Assembly: GCF_026625645.1 (NCBI RefSeq) | Contig: NZ_CP113056.1 | Coordinates: 310,001 to 374,000 of the forward strand | Reading direction: 5' to 3' | Length of the DNA stretch: 64,000 bases | Origin: Ancylobacter sp. SL191 | GTDB taxonomy: Bacteria > Pseudomonadota > Alphaproteobacteria > Rhizobiales > Xanthobacteraceae | Shown: positions 54,310 to 63,111 of the stretch, in pieces | Position numbering within the stretch: the stretch's first letter is position 1 | Layout of the letters: the number at the start of each line of letters is the position of its first letter | Program-made: the position numbers and the translations under genes | The notes under the pieces: model-generated | What the model was told of the DNA's origin: nothing | Databases searched by the model: none | Seen by the model: only the letters and a program-made list of their open reading frames with translations

Positions 54310-55263
54310 ATGGCCGAGCCATTCAAGAACCTGGCCTGGGACGATTTCCGCCTGATCAAGGCGGTAGCGGACGCCAAAGGCCTGCCGGCGGCGGCCGCGT
54401 CCATCGGGGTGAACCATTCCACCGTGTTCCGCCGGCTGAAGCAGATCGAGGAACAGCTCGGCTCGCTGCTGTTCGAGCGCCACCGCACCGGTTACGCCCT
54501 GACCCCGGCCGGCGAGGAACTGGTGGCGCTCGCCAACCGGCTCGACGAGGAGATCACCTCGGTCGGCCGCAAACTCGCCGGGCGAGAGCCCGCTCCCTCC
54601 GGCGAGTTGCGGGTGACGACGCCCGATTCGCTGCTGATCCATCTCCTGATGCCGATGCTGGCGACCTTCCGCGAGCGCTACCCGGAAGTGCGGCTCGACA
54701 TCGTGCTGAGCAACCAGCCGCTCAACCTCTCCAAGCGCGACGCCGATGTCGCGGTGCGCGCCACCGACCACCCGCCGGAGAACCTCGTCGGCCGCCGCGT
54801 CGCCCGCATCGCCTGGGCGCTCTATGGCCGGGCGAGTGACTTCCCCGACCCGGCAGCGGTGAAGCTGGAGGAGCTGGAAGCGCGCAACTGGGTCTCGCTC
54901 GGCGATACGCTCGGCACGCTGAAGGCGGTGAAGTTCGTGCAGGAGAACGTCGCCCCCGACCGCGTCGCCTACAAGATCAACAGTGTGCTCGGGCTGGCGG
55001 AAGCGGTGGAAAGCGGGGTCGGCATCGGCCACCTGCCCTGCCTCATCGGCGATGCCCGCCCTGCCCTGGTGCGGCTCGGTCCGCCCAATGACGATTATGC
55101 GGCCGATCTCTGGCTGCTGACCCATCCGGATCTGCGCCATTCGCCGCGCGTCCGGGCGTTTCTCGACTTTCTCGCGGTGGAGATCGGCCGGCACCGCCGC
55201 TTCATCGAGGGTGGGGCCGGTCATCAGGCCGAACTGCCGGAGGCGGCCGGCCTTACGGCTTGA
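54310..55263 (+). CDS. LysR-family transcriptional regulator
   Basis: 317 residues from ATG 54310 (GGAGGG just upstream). HTH: WDDFRLIKAVADAKGLPAAAASIGVNHSTVFRRLKQIEEQLGSLLFERHRTGYALTPAGEEL. Ligand domain follows (RVTTPDSLLIHLLMPMLATFRERYPEVRLDIVLSNQ), with DVAVRATDHPPENLVGR as in the group-A LysR regulators of quinone or aldehyde response. It is divergent from the dioxygenase operon, its likely target. Confidence 0.92.
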   Translation: MAEPFKNLAWDDFRLIKAVADAKGLPAAAASIGVNHSTVFRRLKQIEEQLGSLLFERHRTGYALTPAGEELVALANRLDEEITSVGRKLAGREPAPSGELRVTTPDSLLIHLLMPMLATFRERYPEVRLDIVLSNQPLNLSKRDADVAVRATDHPPENLVGRRVARIAWALYGRASDFPDPAAVKLEELEARNWVSLGDTLGTLKAVKFVQENVAPDRVAYKINSVLGLAEAVESGVGIGHLPCLIGDARPALVRLGPPNDDYAADLWLLTHPDLRHSPRVRAFLDFLAVEIGRHRRFIEGGAGHQAELPEAAGLTA

Positions 55264-55699
55264 CGCGCGCCAGCAGCGTGTTGCGCATCCGCGTCAGCTC
55301 GCCGGTCAGCTCGGCGATGGCGGCGGGGTCACGATCGAGGCAGATGCCGATCTCGGTCGGCACGCCCTCCGCCTCCGCGCGCAGCGCCCGGCCCTTGTCG
55401 GTAAGGAAGATGCGCACCTGCCGCTCATCGGCGGCGTCGCGCACGCGGCGCACATGGCCGGCGCTTTCCAGCCGCTTCAGCAGCGGGGTCAGCGTGTTGG
55501 TCTCCAGCAGCACCCGCTCGCCGATCTGCCCGACGGTCAGGCCATCCTCGGTCCACAGCGTCACCATGGCGATGAACTGCGGGTAGGTCAGCCCCAGCCG
55601 GTCGAGAATCGGTTTGTAGACGCGGTTGAAGGCGTGGTTCGCCGAATAGACCGCAAAGCAGATGAAGTGATCGAGCTTCAGTGTTTCGTCGTTGGACAT
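55253..55699 (-). CDS. MarR-family regulator, OhrR-like with N-terminal redox Cys
   Basis: 148 residues from ATG 55699 (MSNDETLKLDHFICFAVYSAN). Cys14 occupies the place of the peroxide-sensing Cys15 of OhrR (usual motif LCFALYSA). The winged HTH (YPQFIAMVTLWTEDGLTVGQIGERVLLETNTLTPLLKRLESAGHVRRVRDAADERQV) is typical. No ohr gene is in the window, so its target is unknown; the adjacent quinone-type genes are candidates. Its 3' end overlaps the convergent LysR gene by 11 bases. Confidence 0.88.
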   Translation of the reverse strand: MSNDETLKLDHFICFAVYSANHAFNRVYKPILDRLGLTYPQFIAMVTLWTEDGLTVGQIGERVLLETNTLTPLLKRLESAGHVRRVRDAADERQVRIFLTDKGRALRAEAEGVPTEIGICLDRDPAAIAELTGELTRMRNTLLARVKP

Positions 55700-55877
55700 C
55701 GGCGACCGGAGACCTCTTCGCCGGGGGCGGCGAATGTGCGCATCAGCGTGCCTCGCGCGCGATGCAACCACAAGCGGGATTCTGCGTAACACTGCGGCGG
55801 TTGGAGGCGCGGGCTATTTGATGAAGGGCGCGGCGTCCTCTATAGCAGGGTGAACTCATGTCTCCGGGGGAATGCGA

Positions 55878-56897
55878 ATGTCGGGAGGGGCTGCTACGAC
55901 CAAGCCGACCGGCATGGCCGAACCCGCCGCCGGCGATCTCAGTGCCACGGGGCGCCGCTCGGCCCGGCTGCGGCTGCGCGCGGCCTGGATGTACTATGTC
56001 GAGGGCATGACGCAGAGCGCCATCGCCGACGCGCTCGACATTGGCCGCGTGACCGTGGTGCGCCTGCTCGCCGATGCCCGCCAGCTCAACGAGGTGAAGA
56101 TCTCGCTCAGCCGCGAGATCGCCGAGCTGCCGCGGCTTGAGATGGGCCTGCAGAAGGCCTTCGGCCTGCGCGAGGCGGTGGTTGCCCCGCTTTCCGGCCC
56201 GCTCGCCGACCCGACCAGCGCCATCGGCGCCGCCACCGGGCAGGTGATCTCCGACCTCATCCGGCCCGACATGAAGATCGGCTTCGGCTGGGGCCGCACC
56301 TTGATGCGCGCGCTCGGCTTCATCGACGAGAAGGCAGTGTCGAACCTGCAGGTGATCTCGCTGCTTGGCGGCATCACCAAGGCGCGCCAGTACAACCCCT
56401 CGGAATTCGCCTGGCAGCTCTCGCGCATTTTCCAGGCCGATTGCCACCTCATCGCCGCCCCGGCCATCGTCGACAGCATCGAGACCAAGAAGGCGCTGAT
56501 CGAGCGCTGCGGCCTCGGCACCGTCTACAATCTCGCGCGCGAGATGGACGCGGTGGTGCTGAGCGTCGGCGAGATGGAGACGGAAAGCACCTCGCTGCGC
56601 TTCGGCTTCTTCTCACAGGCCGACTGGGCCTCGCTGATCGCCGCCGGCGCGGTGGGCGACGTGGTCTATAACTTCATCGACATTGACGGGCGTCCGGTCG
56701 ACCACCCCGTGAACAGCCGGGTCATGTCGATCCCCATCGAAACGCTGCAGGCGACGCCCGAGCGCATCCTCACCTCCGGCGGACCGGGCAAGACCGCGGC
56801 GGTGCTCGGCGCGCTGCGCATGCTGCGGCCGACCGTCTTCATCACCGACGAGGTCACGGCCGCCGCCGTTCTGCAGGCGGTGGGCGCCGAGGACTGA
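55878..56897 (+). CDS. SorC/DeoR-type sugar-binding transcriptional regulator
   Basis: 339 residues from ATG 55878 with GGGGGA six bases upstream (ATG 55872 abuts that site). HTH: YYVEGMTQSAIADALDIGRVTVVRLLADARQLNEVKI. The rest is the SorC sugar-binding domain (GFGWGRTLMRAL, LLGGI, APAIVDS, GGPGKTAAVLGAL). These regulators sense a phosphosugar or related polyol. The dehydrogenase gene downstream, with paired repeats in front, is the likely target. Confidence 0.92.
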   Translation: MSGGAATTKPTGMAEPAAGDLSATGRRSARLRLRAAWMYYVEGMTQSAIADALDIGRVTVVRLLADARQLNEVKISLSREIAELPRLEMGLQKAFGLREAVVAPLSGPLADPTSAIGAATGQVISDLIRPDMKIGFGWGRTLMRALGFIDEKAVSNLQVISLLGGITKARQYNPSEFAWQLSRIFQADCHLIAAPAIVDSIETKKALIERCGLGTVYNLAREMDAVVLSVGEMETESTSLRFGFFSQADWASLIAAGAVGDVVYNFIDIDGRPVDHPVNSRVMSIPIETLQATPERILTSGGPGKTAAVLGALRMLRPTVFITDEVTAAAVLQAVGAED

Positions 56898-56934
56898 TCG
56901 GGACGACGGATCCAGAAGACTGTTCCATCTTGCG

Positions 56935-56990
56935 CTCGACCTATTTGCCTCCGGCGAAATGTCGAGTACCGAAGACCATTGACGAGTACC
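56935..56990. promoter_or_regulatory. Repeat cluster in front of the COG4091-type gene
   Basis: CGAGTACC occurs at 56963-56970 and 56983-56990, a 20-base period (about two helix turns), each followed by (G)AAGAC. CTCGAC (56935-56940) also forms an inverted repeat with GTCGAG (56961-56966). This fits a multi-site operator for the tetrameric SorC regulator encoded just upstream. Confidence 0.5.
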
Positions 56991-57049
56991 AAGACTCCCA
57001 TGCGCCGGCCTTAGCGTCGGCGGCTGGGCCGGATGGAAGGGTTGAGCGT

Positions 57050-58384
57050 ATGCTCGGGGCTAGCGGCATCGTGCGGTCAGGCTTCGCCGCCGAACTGGAA
57101 CAGTGGACCGCCAAGCACGGGCCGGTGACCATCGGTCTCGCCGGCGCCGGGCAGATGGGCACCGACCTCATCGTGCAGGCCGCGCTGATGCCGGGCGTGC
57201 GCATCGGCGCCGTGGTCGAGCTCAACGCCCAGACTGCGATCGACGCCGCGCTGATGGCCGGCCATGCCCGCGAGGACATCGTCTCCGTCGGCACAAGCGG
57301 GCAGATCGACCGCGCCATCGAGACCGGCAAGTTCGCCATCACCGACGACTACCGCGCCATGTGCGCGGCCGGGCATATCGACGTGGTGATCGATGCCACT
57401 GGCAGCCCGAATATCGGCACGATCGTCTCGCTGGAGGCGATCCGCAACGGCAAGCATGTGGTGCTGCTCAGCGTCGAGGCCGACATCACCATCGGCCGCT
57501 TCCTCAAGCAGGAAGCGCGCAAGGCCGGCGTGGTGCTCACCGGCGCCGCCGGCGACGAGCCCGCCGCCACGGTGGAGCTGATCGGCTTCGCCCAGTCGCT
57601 CGGTTTCGAGATCGTCTGCGCCGGCAAGGCGAAGAACAACGCCTTCAAGCCCGACGCCATCCCCGACGAGTTCGAGGAGGAGGCGAAGGCCCGGAACATG
57701 AACCCGCGCATGCTGGTCGAGTTCGTCGACGGCTCCAAGACCATGGTGGAGATGGCCGCGCTGGCCAACGCCACCGGCCTCGTGCCGGACGTGCCGGGCA
57801 TGCACGGCCCGGCGGCGGATCGCGACGTGCTGGCGCAGGTGCTCTGCACCAAGGAGGATGGCGGCATCCTCTCGCGCTCGGGCGTCGTCGACTTCACCCT
57901 CGGCAAGGGCGTGGCGCCCGGCGTGTTCTGCATCGTCAAGCCGCGCCACCCGCGCGTGATGGAGCGCATGGCGGACCTCAAGGTCGGCCCCGGCCCGTGC
58001 TTCGCGCTGATCCGGCCCTATCACCTCACCAGCCTTGAAGTGCCGCTCTCGGCGATGCGCGCAGTGATGCACCGGGCGCCCGACATGGAAGTGCTCGACC
58101 ATCCCGTGGCCGAATGCACCGCGCTCGCCAAGCGCGACCTCGCCCCCGGCGACGTGCTCGGGCGGATCGGCGAGTATGATTATCGCGGCTACACGATGGG
58201 CTGGCGCGACGCACGCGACAGCCTCGCCCTCCCCCTCGGCCTTGCCGAGCGCGCCCGCGTGGTGAAGCCGGTGCGCAAGGGCGAGCGGCTGACCTATGAC
58301 AATTGCGTGCCGGACGACCAGATGATCGTCACCCAGATCCGCCGCCGCCTCGACCAGGCCGACGCGCAGTTCCTGGCGGCCTGA
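57050..58384 (+). CDS. COG4091-type NAD(P)-dependent oxidoreductase with C-terminal SAF domain
   Basis: 444 residues from ATG 57050 (GGAAGGG eight bases upstream). Rossmann motif GAGQMG (32-37) with VVELN at the end of strand 2; IDATGSPNIGT and VEADITIGRFL typical of this homoserine-dehydrogenase-like family; C-terminal SAF domain (AECTALAKRDLAPGDVLGRIGEYDYRG). The family's substrates are sugar- or polyol-acid-like in studied cases. Here it follows a SorC regulator and no kinase, aldolase or transporter is present, so the substrate cannot be named. Confidence 0.85.
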   Translation: MLGASGIVRSGFAAELEQWTAKHGPVTIGLAGAGQMGTDLIVQAALMPGVRIGAVVELNAQTAIDAALMAGHAREDIVSVGTSGQIDRAIETGKFAITDDYRAMCAAGHIDVVIDATGSPNIGTIVSLEAIRNGKHVVLLSVEADITIGRFLKQEARKAGVVLTGAAGDEPAATVELIGFAQSLGFEIVCAGKAKNNAFKPDAIPDEFEEEAKARNMNPRMLVEFVDGSKTMVEMAALANATGLVPDVPGMHGPAADRDVLAQVLCTKEDGGILSRSGVVDFTLGKGVAPGVFCIVKPRHPRVMERMADLKVGPGPCFALIRPYHLTSLEVPLSAMRAVMHRAPDMEVLDHPVAECTALAKRDLAPGDVLGRIGEYDYRGYTMGWRDARDSLALPLGLAERARVVKPVRKGERLTYDNCVPDDQMIVTQIRRRLDQADAQFLAA

Positions 58385-58414
58385 GAGCGGCTCGTGCCGG
58401 GCGCCGCCTCAGGC
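58379..58414. terminator. Stem-loop spanning two convergent stop codons
   Basis: GCCTGAG (58379-58385) pairs with CTCAGGC (58408-58414), with further GC pairing inside (CGGC/GCCG). The arms contain the TGA of the rightward oxidoreductase gene and of the leftward small gene. No U-tract on either side. Confidence 0.4.
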
Positions 58415-58690
58415 GTTGCCCGGCCGGGAGGTCGCGAGCGCGGTGAAATGGGCGTCCGCAAGGCGCGCCTCGGCTTCCGCGAGGGCTTCCGCGAGCTGGC
58501 GCACCTGCGCGGGATCGAGCACGAGCTGGAGCGCGGGCACCGGTTCGCCGGGCTTGGGCGCGCTGGTGCCGATCTCGATGCGCAGCCCCACCTTCTCCGT
58601 GCCGAACAGGGCGGTGGTGAAGGCCTGCATCGGCCACACCTTGAGATGCCCCTTGTCGTCCTTGTCCCAGTCGTCGAAACGGCCGGCCAT
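58409..58690 (-). CDS. Small conserved-looking hypothetical protein
   Basis: 93 residues from the ATG at 58690 with GGAGAG four bases upstream. MAGRFDDWDKDDKGHLKVWPMQ starts a compact acidic/aromatic N-terminus; the middle (FGTEKVGLRIEIGTS) is beta-like and the C-terminal half helical (LDPAQVRQLAEALAEAEARLADAHFTAL). No family recognised. It is monocistronic, convergent with the COG4091-type gene. Confidence 0.7.
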   Translation of the reverse strand: MAGRFDDWDKDDKGHLKVWPMQAFTTALFGTEKVGLRIEIGTSAPKPGEPVPALQLVLDPAQVRQLAEALAEAEARLADAHFTALATSRPGNA

Positions 58691-58801
58691 GTAGCTCTCC
58701 TCACCTGATGATCGGGCGTACCTGAACGGCACCCGGCTTTGCTCCCGTCTAGCATCAAATCGGGCGCGCGCGACAGGGTTGGTGCGGTGACGACGTGAAG
58801 C

Positions 58802-59251
58802 TCAGGAAGCTGGCGGGGCAGCGCGACCGCTCTCGCGGAAGGTCCAGATGGCGTTGCCGGCATAGTGCCAGAGCACGAGAAGGCCGGTGACGAGGATCTG
58901 CGCCGGCAGATAGGGCGCGCCGAGCGGGCCGGTGAGCAGCGCCATCAGCGCGGCATTGATGAGGAGACCGAGGCCGGCGACGGTGAAGAACTTGCCGGCC
59001 GCCTCGACATGCCCCTTGCTGGACCGGAAGATGACGCGCCGGCTGAGCTGGTAGTTCACCAGCCCGCCGGTCAGGAACCCCGCGGTGGAGCCGAGCACGG
59101 GGCCGGTGAGGCCGCCCTGCACGAGGCCGATCAGCACCGCGTAATGGGCCAGCGTGCCGAGCGCGCCGAGCGCGGCGAAGAGCACGATGTGGCGGGCGCG
59201 GGCCAAAAGCGCCGCGCGCGTCGTCACCCCCTGCGGGAGCGCCCCGCTCAC
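58802..59251 (-). CDS. GtrA-family membrane protein
   Basis: 149 residues with four helices; LFAALGALGTLAHYAVLIGLVQGG, GFLTGGLVNYQLSRRVIFRSSKG and WHYAGNAIWTFRES are GtrA signatures. GtrA-type proteins move lipid-linked sugars across the inner membrane. It starts at GTG 59251, overlapping the stop of the glycosyltransferase gene (GTGA). Confidence 0.9.
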   Translation of the reverse strand: MSGALPQGVTTRAALLARARHIVLFAALGALGTLAHYAVLIGLVQGGLTGPVLGSTAGFLTGGLVNYQLSRRVIFRSSKGHVEAAGKFFTVAGLGLLINAALMALLTGPLGAPYLPAQILVTGLLVLWHYAGNAIWTFRESGRAAPPAS

Positions 59252-61047
59252 GGTTTGGCCTTGGCCACCTGCGGGCCAACCGCTTCCTGCAACGACACGG
59301 CAGGCGCGTTGAAATCGATGCCCCAGCCGTCATCATCCGGGATCTGCACCGGCAGCTCGATGGGCGGGTTCTTGCCGCGCACGTCGAACACGCTCGCCAT
59401 CGGCACGCCCATGCGGCTGATCGTGGCATAGGTCAGGCCCGGCACGTTGTCGCAGCCGACATTGCGGGCGGAGATGACGAAATCGGCGTCGTCCCAGTCC
59501 TCGACCATCTCGAATTCCGGGCCGAGATGGGTCGAGACCTGCACGTCCTCGGCGCAGACCGCGACCTTGTAGTGCAGCGGTGCCTTGCCCGGCGCGGCGG
59601 CCGCTTCCTGCGCGAGGCCGTGCAGCAGGGTGAGGCTCGCCTCCTCCAGGCTCGCGCCCCAATAGTCGCCCTCGAAGCGGCCCCAGGCGCCGGCGGTGCC
59701 GCCAACGAGCTGGTTGTAGCCGACATACTGATACGGATGCAGCCGGGCGAAGGTGTCGGCGTTGAAGCCGAACAGCCCCACGGCAAGCGTGGCGAAGGCG
59801 ATGCCCGGAAGCGGGCCGGCCGCCGCCAGCATCCGCCAGGCCGCCGTGAGGCCGAAGGCGGCGAGCACGGTGACCGGCGGCAGGACGAAGAGGAAATGTC
59901 GGATGCCGTTATAGAGCGGGGGATGGTCGATGAGGGTGAACACCACCGGCACGGCCACCGCCAGCATCACCGGCAGTACAGCGAGCAGCCGGCGCGGGTG
60001 GCGCGCCAGAAGGTTCGCCGTCCCGTCGCGGCGCACCTCGCGCGCGAGGCGCAGCAGCGCGACGCCCGCCATGGCCAGCGCGGCGACGAGGCCCATCAGC
60101 GTGATCTCGGGTAGCTTGATCAGCAGATATTCCGACATGTAGGTCGGCGGCAGCTGGTCGATCGGCAGCGTCTCGCCATTGAACAGCGTCTTCAGGTCGA
60201 AGGCGAAATTGTTGAAGGCGCCCATCGCCGTGAAGAAGTTGCTCGGCGGCAGCACCGACCACGGCCAGGTCACCGCCATGATGGCGAGCGCGATCAGGCC
60301 GGAGACGATCAGACGCGGCAGCAGGCGCACCGGCAGCCACGGGTCGCGCAGCAGCGCGGTGCCGACGGCAAGCGTCACCATCAGATAGAACACGGCGAAG
60401 ACACCGCCGACGCGCAGGCCGAGCGCGCAGCCGACCGAGACGCCGAGGCCGACCACCAGCCGCCAGCTGGGCAGTTCCGGCAGGCGCGCGCCGAGCGCGG
60501 CGATGCAGTAGAGGCTCCACACCATCATCGCCGCGAAGGGCACGTCCTTGGTGTGGGTGAACATCGCCCCGCCATACATGCCGGTGACGGCAAGCATCAG
60601 CACGGCGAGGATGCCGGCCTTCTCCCCGCCCAGCAGGCGGGCGAGGCGCCACACGCCGATCAGCCCGACAAAGCCGAAGCTGGCCGAAAGCAGATGCCGC
60701 CATTCATAGAGCGGCAGCGGCACATAGGGCTGGAGCCCGGCGGCGATCAGATCGAACAGCCCGCCATAGAGGTAGAGGTTGATGTAGTGGAAGGCGCTCT
60801 CGTCGGAGAAGCCGCTGGCATACCAGTTGAGCAGAAGCTGCCCATAGGCATGCTGCACCGGCTCGTCATTGCTGACGCCATAGTCGCGGAAGGTCAGCAG
60901 GATGAAGGCGGCGATGCCGGCGAAGACGGTGAGGCTCGCCACGCGGGTCAGGGTGGCCGAGCGCCATAGGCGCGCCAGCCGTGAACGCACCGGCGCAAGG
61001 CGCGACCTCTCGGCCGCGGCCGACGGAAAGGACGGGGAAACACTCAC
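59248..61047 (-). CDS. GT39/ArnT-like polytopic glycosyltransferase
   Basis: 599 residues from GTG 61047, overlapping the stop of the GtrB-like gene (GTGA). About eleven helices; the first extracytoplasmic loop has DYGVSNDEPVQHAYGQ with the Asp/Glu expected for GT-C enzymes that use polyprenyl-phosphate sugars. A ~130-residue C-terminal soluble domain (YWGASLEEASLTLLHGLAQEA, then ISARNVGCDN) follows. It would transfer the sugar supplied by GtrB/GtrA to a surface acceptor. Confidence 0.85.
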   Translation of the reverse strand: MSVSPSFPSAAAERSRLAPVRSRLARLWRSATLTRVASLTVFAGIAAFILLTFRDYGVSNDEPVQHAYGQLLLNWYASGFSDESAFHYINLYLYGGLFDLIAAGLQPYVPLPLYEWRHLLSASFGFVGLIGVWRLARLLGGEKAGILAVLMLAVTGMYGGAMFTHTKDVPFAAMMVWSLYCIAALGARLPELPSWRLVVGLGVSVGCALGLRVGGVFAVFYLMVTLAVGTALLRDPWLPVRLLPRLIVSGLIALAIMAVTWPWSVLPPSNFFTAMGAFNNFAFDLKTLFNGETLPIDQLPPTYMSEYLLIKLPEITLMGLVAALAMAGVALLRLAREVRRDGTANLLARHPRRLLAVLPVMLAVAVPVVFTLIDHPPLYNGIRHFLFVLPPVTVLAAFGLTAAWRMLAAAGPLPGIAFATLAVGLFGFNADTFARLHPYQYVGYNQLVGGTAGAWGRFEGDYWGASLEEASLTLLHGLAQEAAAAPGKAPLHYKVAVCAEDVQVSTHLGPEFEMVEDWDDADFVISARNVGCDNVPGLTYATISRMGVPMASVFDVRGKNPPIELPVQIPDDDGWGIDFNAPAVSLQEAVGPQVAKAKP

Positions 61048-62105
61048 GAGATACGACCGTCCGGCACGAGCGAGGGGGTCTGCGCACCGTGATCAGCGGC
61101 AGCATGAGCGAAGGCGGCCGGCGTCAGGGCGGCGGAGCCAAGCGCCGCCGGCGTGAAGCCGATCTCGTCGGCGATCAGGTAAAGCGGACGGCGCTTCACC
61201 TCGGTGAAGATGCGCCCGATATACTCGCCCATCACGCCGAGGCTGATGAGCTGGACGCCCGAGACAAACAGCATGCTGACCATGATGGTCGGAAAGCCCG
61301 GCGTGCGCACGCCGAACACGAGCGCCTCGCCGATCAGATAGATCCCGTAAAGGCCCGACAGGCCGGCCAGCAGCACGCCGATGAAGGACCAGACGCGCAG
61401 CGGCACCATGGAGAAGGAGGACAGCCCGTCAAAGGCGTAGCGCAGCAGCCGCAGCAGATTGAACGAGCTGACGCCGCCGGCGCGCTCGGCCACCTCGAAC
61501 TCGATCTCTTCCTGGCGGAAACCGACCCAGCTGGTGATGCCCTTCATGAAGCGGTTGCGCTCGGGCAGCGCGTTGATCGCGTCGACCACGCGGCGGTCGA
61601 ACAGGCGGAAGTCGCCAGCGCCCTCGGGAATGTCGACCTCGGAGAGGGCGTGGAAGAAATGGTAGAAGCCGCGCGTCAGCAGGCGGCGGGAAAAGGGATC
61701 GGTGTCGCGCGAGCGGCGCACGGCGATCACCATCTGGGCGCCCGCGCGCCAGCGGGCGATCATCTGCGGGATGACCTCCGGCGGGTGCTGGAGATCGGAA
61801 TCCATCAGCACGACCATGTCGCCCACCGCGGCACGCAGGCCGGCGGCCATCGCCGCCTCCTTGCCGAAATTGCGGGCGAAGCGCATCGCCTTCACGGTGG
61901 GGTCGGCGCGGCCGAGTTCGATCAGCGTGGCGAAACTGTCGTCGCGGCTGCCGTCATCGACGAAGATCAGCTCGCGCGCGATACCGGGCTCGGCATCCAG
62001 CACGGCGCAGAGCCGGGCATGGAGCGCGCGCAGGCAGCTCGCCTCATTGTACACGGGGACGACGATGGAGATCAGGCGAGCTTCCGCAGGGTGCATGTCC
62101 GGCAT
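61044..62105 (-). CDS. GtrB/DPM1-like polyprenyl-phosphate glycosyltransferase
   Basis: 353 residues (MPDMHP start; the second Met is possible). GT2 fold: SIVVPVYNEASCL, ELIFVDDGS, DXD in LMDSDLQHPPE, plus KGITSWVGFRQEEIEFE; two C-terminal helices (WSFIGVLLAGLSGLYGIYLIGEAL, IMVSMLFVSGVQLISLGVMGEYIGR). It loads a sugar onto polyprenyl phosphate. A perfect TTGACA lies 49 bases upstream (62159-62154) but the -10 is poor. First gene of the three-gene operon. Confidence 0.92.
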   Translation of the reverse strand: MPDMHPAEARLISIVVPVYNEASCLRALHARLCAVLDAEPGIARELIFVDDGSRDDSFATLIELGRADPTVKAMRFARNFGKEAAMAAGLRAAVGDMVVLMDSDLQHPPEVIPQMIARWRAGAQMVIAVRRSRDTDPFSRRLLTRGFYHFFHALSEVDIPEGAGDFRLFDRRVVDAINALPERNRFMKGITSWVGFRQEEIEFEVAERAGGVSSFNLLRLLRYAFDGLSSFSMVPLRVWSFIGVLLAGLSGLYGIYLIGEALVFGVRTPGFPTIMVSMLFVSGVQLISLGVMGEYIGRIFTEVKRRPLYLIADEIGFTPAALGSAALTPAAFAHAAADHGAQTPSLVPDGRIS

Positions 62106-62241
62106 GTTTTCGTCGCTGGTTTTACTTGACGCCTACCGTCAGGGAAGGCCACCTGTCAAATCTCTAGAGCAGTTTTGGCTGTTCTGAAGCTTGCGAAGAC
62201 GTAAAATCGGATTGTGAAGTTTGTTAGGCGTGACGAAACCC

Positions 62242-63108
62242 ATGGATGATGACGGCACAGCAATAGTAGTTTGCGCCGATGATTACGGTTTGAGCATGGG
62301 CGTTTGTGATGCAATTGAGCGCCTGATCGTTCAGCGGAGGCTTTCCGCGACCGGGGCGATGACCGGCATGGCGGGCTGGCGGGCCCGCGCGGGCGATTTC
62401 CGCGCGCTCATTCGCCAGCACCCGGCCGATGTCGGCCTGCATTTCACGCTCACCGGCCAGCGCCCGCTCACCCCGGCGCGGGGGCTGGCGCGGGACGGGC
62501 GCCTGCCGGAAATCGGCCCGCTGATCCTGCGCGCCTTCGCCGGCACGCTGCCGCGCTCCGCCATTCAGGACGAACTGCGCGCCCAGCTCGACGCCTTCGA
62601 GGATGAATGGGGCGCGCCGCCCGATTTTCTCGACGGCCACCAGCACGCCCATGGCCTGCCGGGCATCCGCGAGATCGTGGTGGAAGAACTTTCCCGCCGC
62701 TATGGCGGCGCGGATATCTGGCTGCGCAATTGCCGCGAACCGGCGGCCTGGGCGCGGCGGCGCGGGCATGGTTGGCGCAAGGCGCTGCTCATCGGCACGC
62801 TGACCGCCGGCACCGCCCGGCGCGCCGCCGCTGCCGGCATTGCGTCCAATGACAGCTTCCGGGGCCTGTATGATTTCGGGCCGGAGCCCGGCTTTCGCAC
62901 GGTCTTCCGCGCGGCGCTGCAGGGGCCGGGGGAGCGGGTGCTGGTGCACTGCCATCCCGGCACGGTGGATGAGGAACTGCGCCGCCTCGATCCGCTGCTG
63001 GAGCCACGCGAGCACGAGTTAGCCTATCTCACCTCCGACGCCTGCGCCGAGGATCTCGCCACCGCCGGGGTTCGGCCGGCGCGCTTCCGGGAGACCGGCG
63101 GGCGCTGA
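62242..63108 (+). CDS. ChbG/HpnK-family (YdjC) carbohydrate deacetylase
   Basis: 288 residues from ATG 62242 (GTG 62230 possible). Metal site: VVCADDYGLS (D13, D14) and DGHQHAH; VLVHCHPG near the C-terminus. YdjC proteins deacetylate acetylated sugars; HpnK acts in hopanoid synthesis and ChbG on chitobiose. No hpn genes are adjacent; the divergent GT operon suggests a surface-glycan or glycolipid substrate. Confidence 0.88.
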   Translation: MDDDGTAIVVCADDYGLSMGVCDAIERLIVQRRLSATGAMTGMAGWRARAGDFRALIRQHPADVGLHFTLTGQRPLTPARGLARDGRLPEIGPLILRAFAGTLPRSAIQDELRAQLDAFEDEWGAPPDFLDGHQHAHGLPGIREIVVEELSRRYGGADIWLRNCREPAAWARRRGHGWRKALLIGTLTAGTARRAAAAGIASNDSFRGLYDFGPEPGFRTVFRAALQGPGERVLVHCHPGTVDEELRRLDPLLEPREHELAYLTSDACAEDLATAGVRPARFRETGGR

Positions 63109-63111
63109 GGT

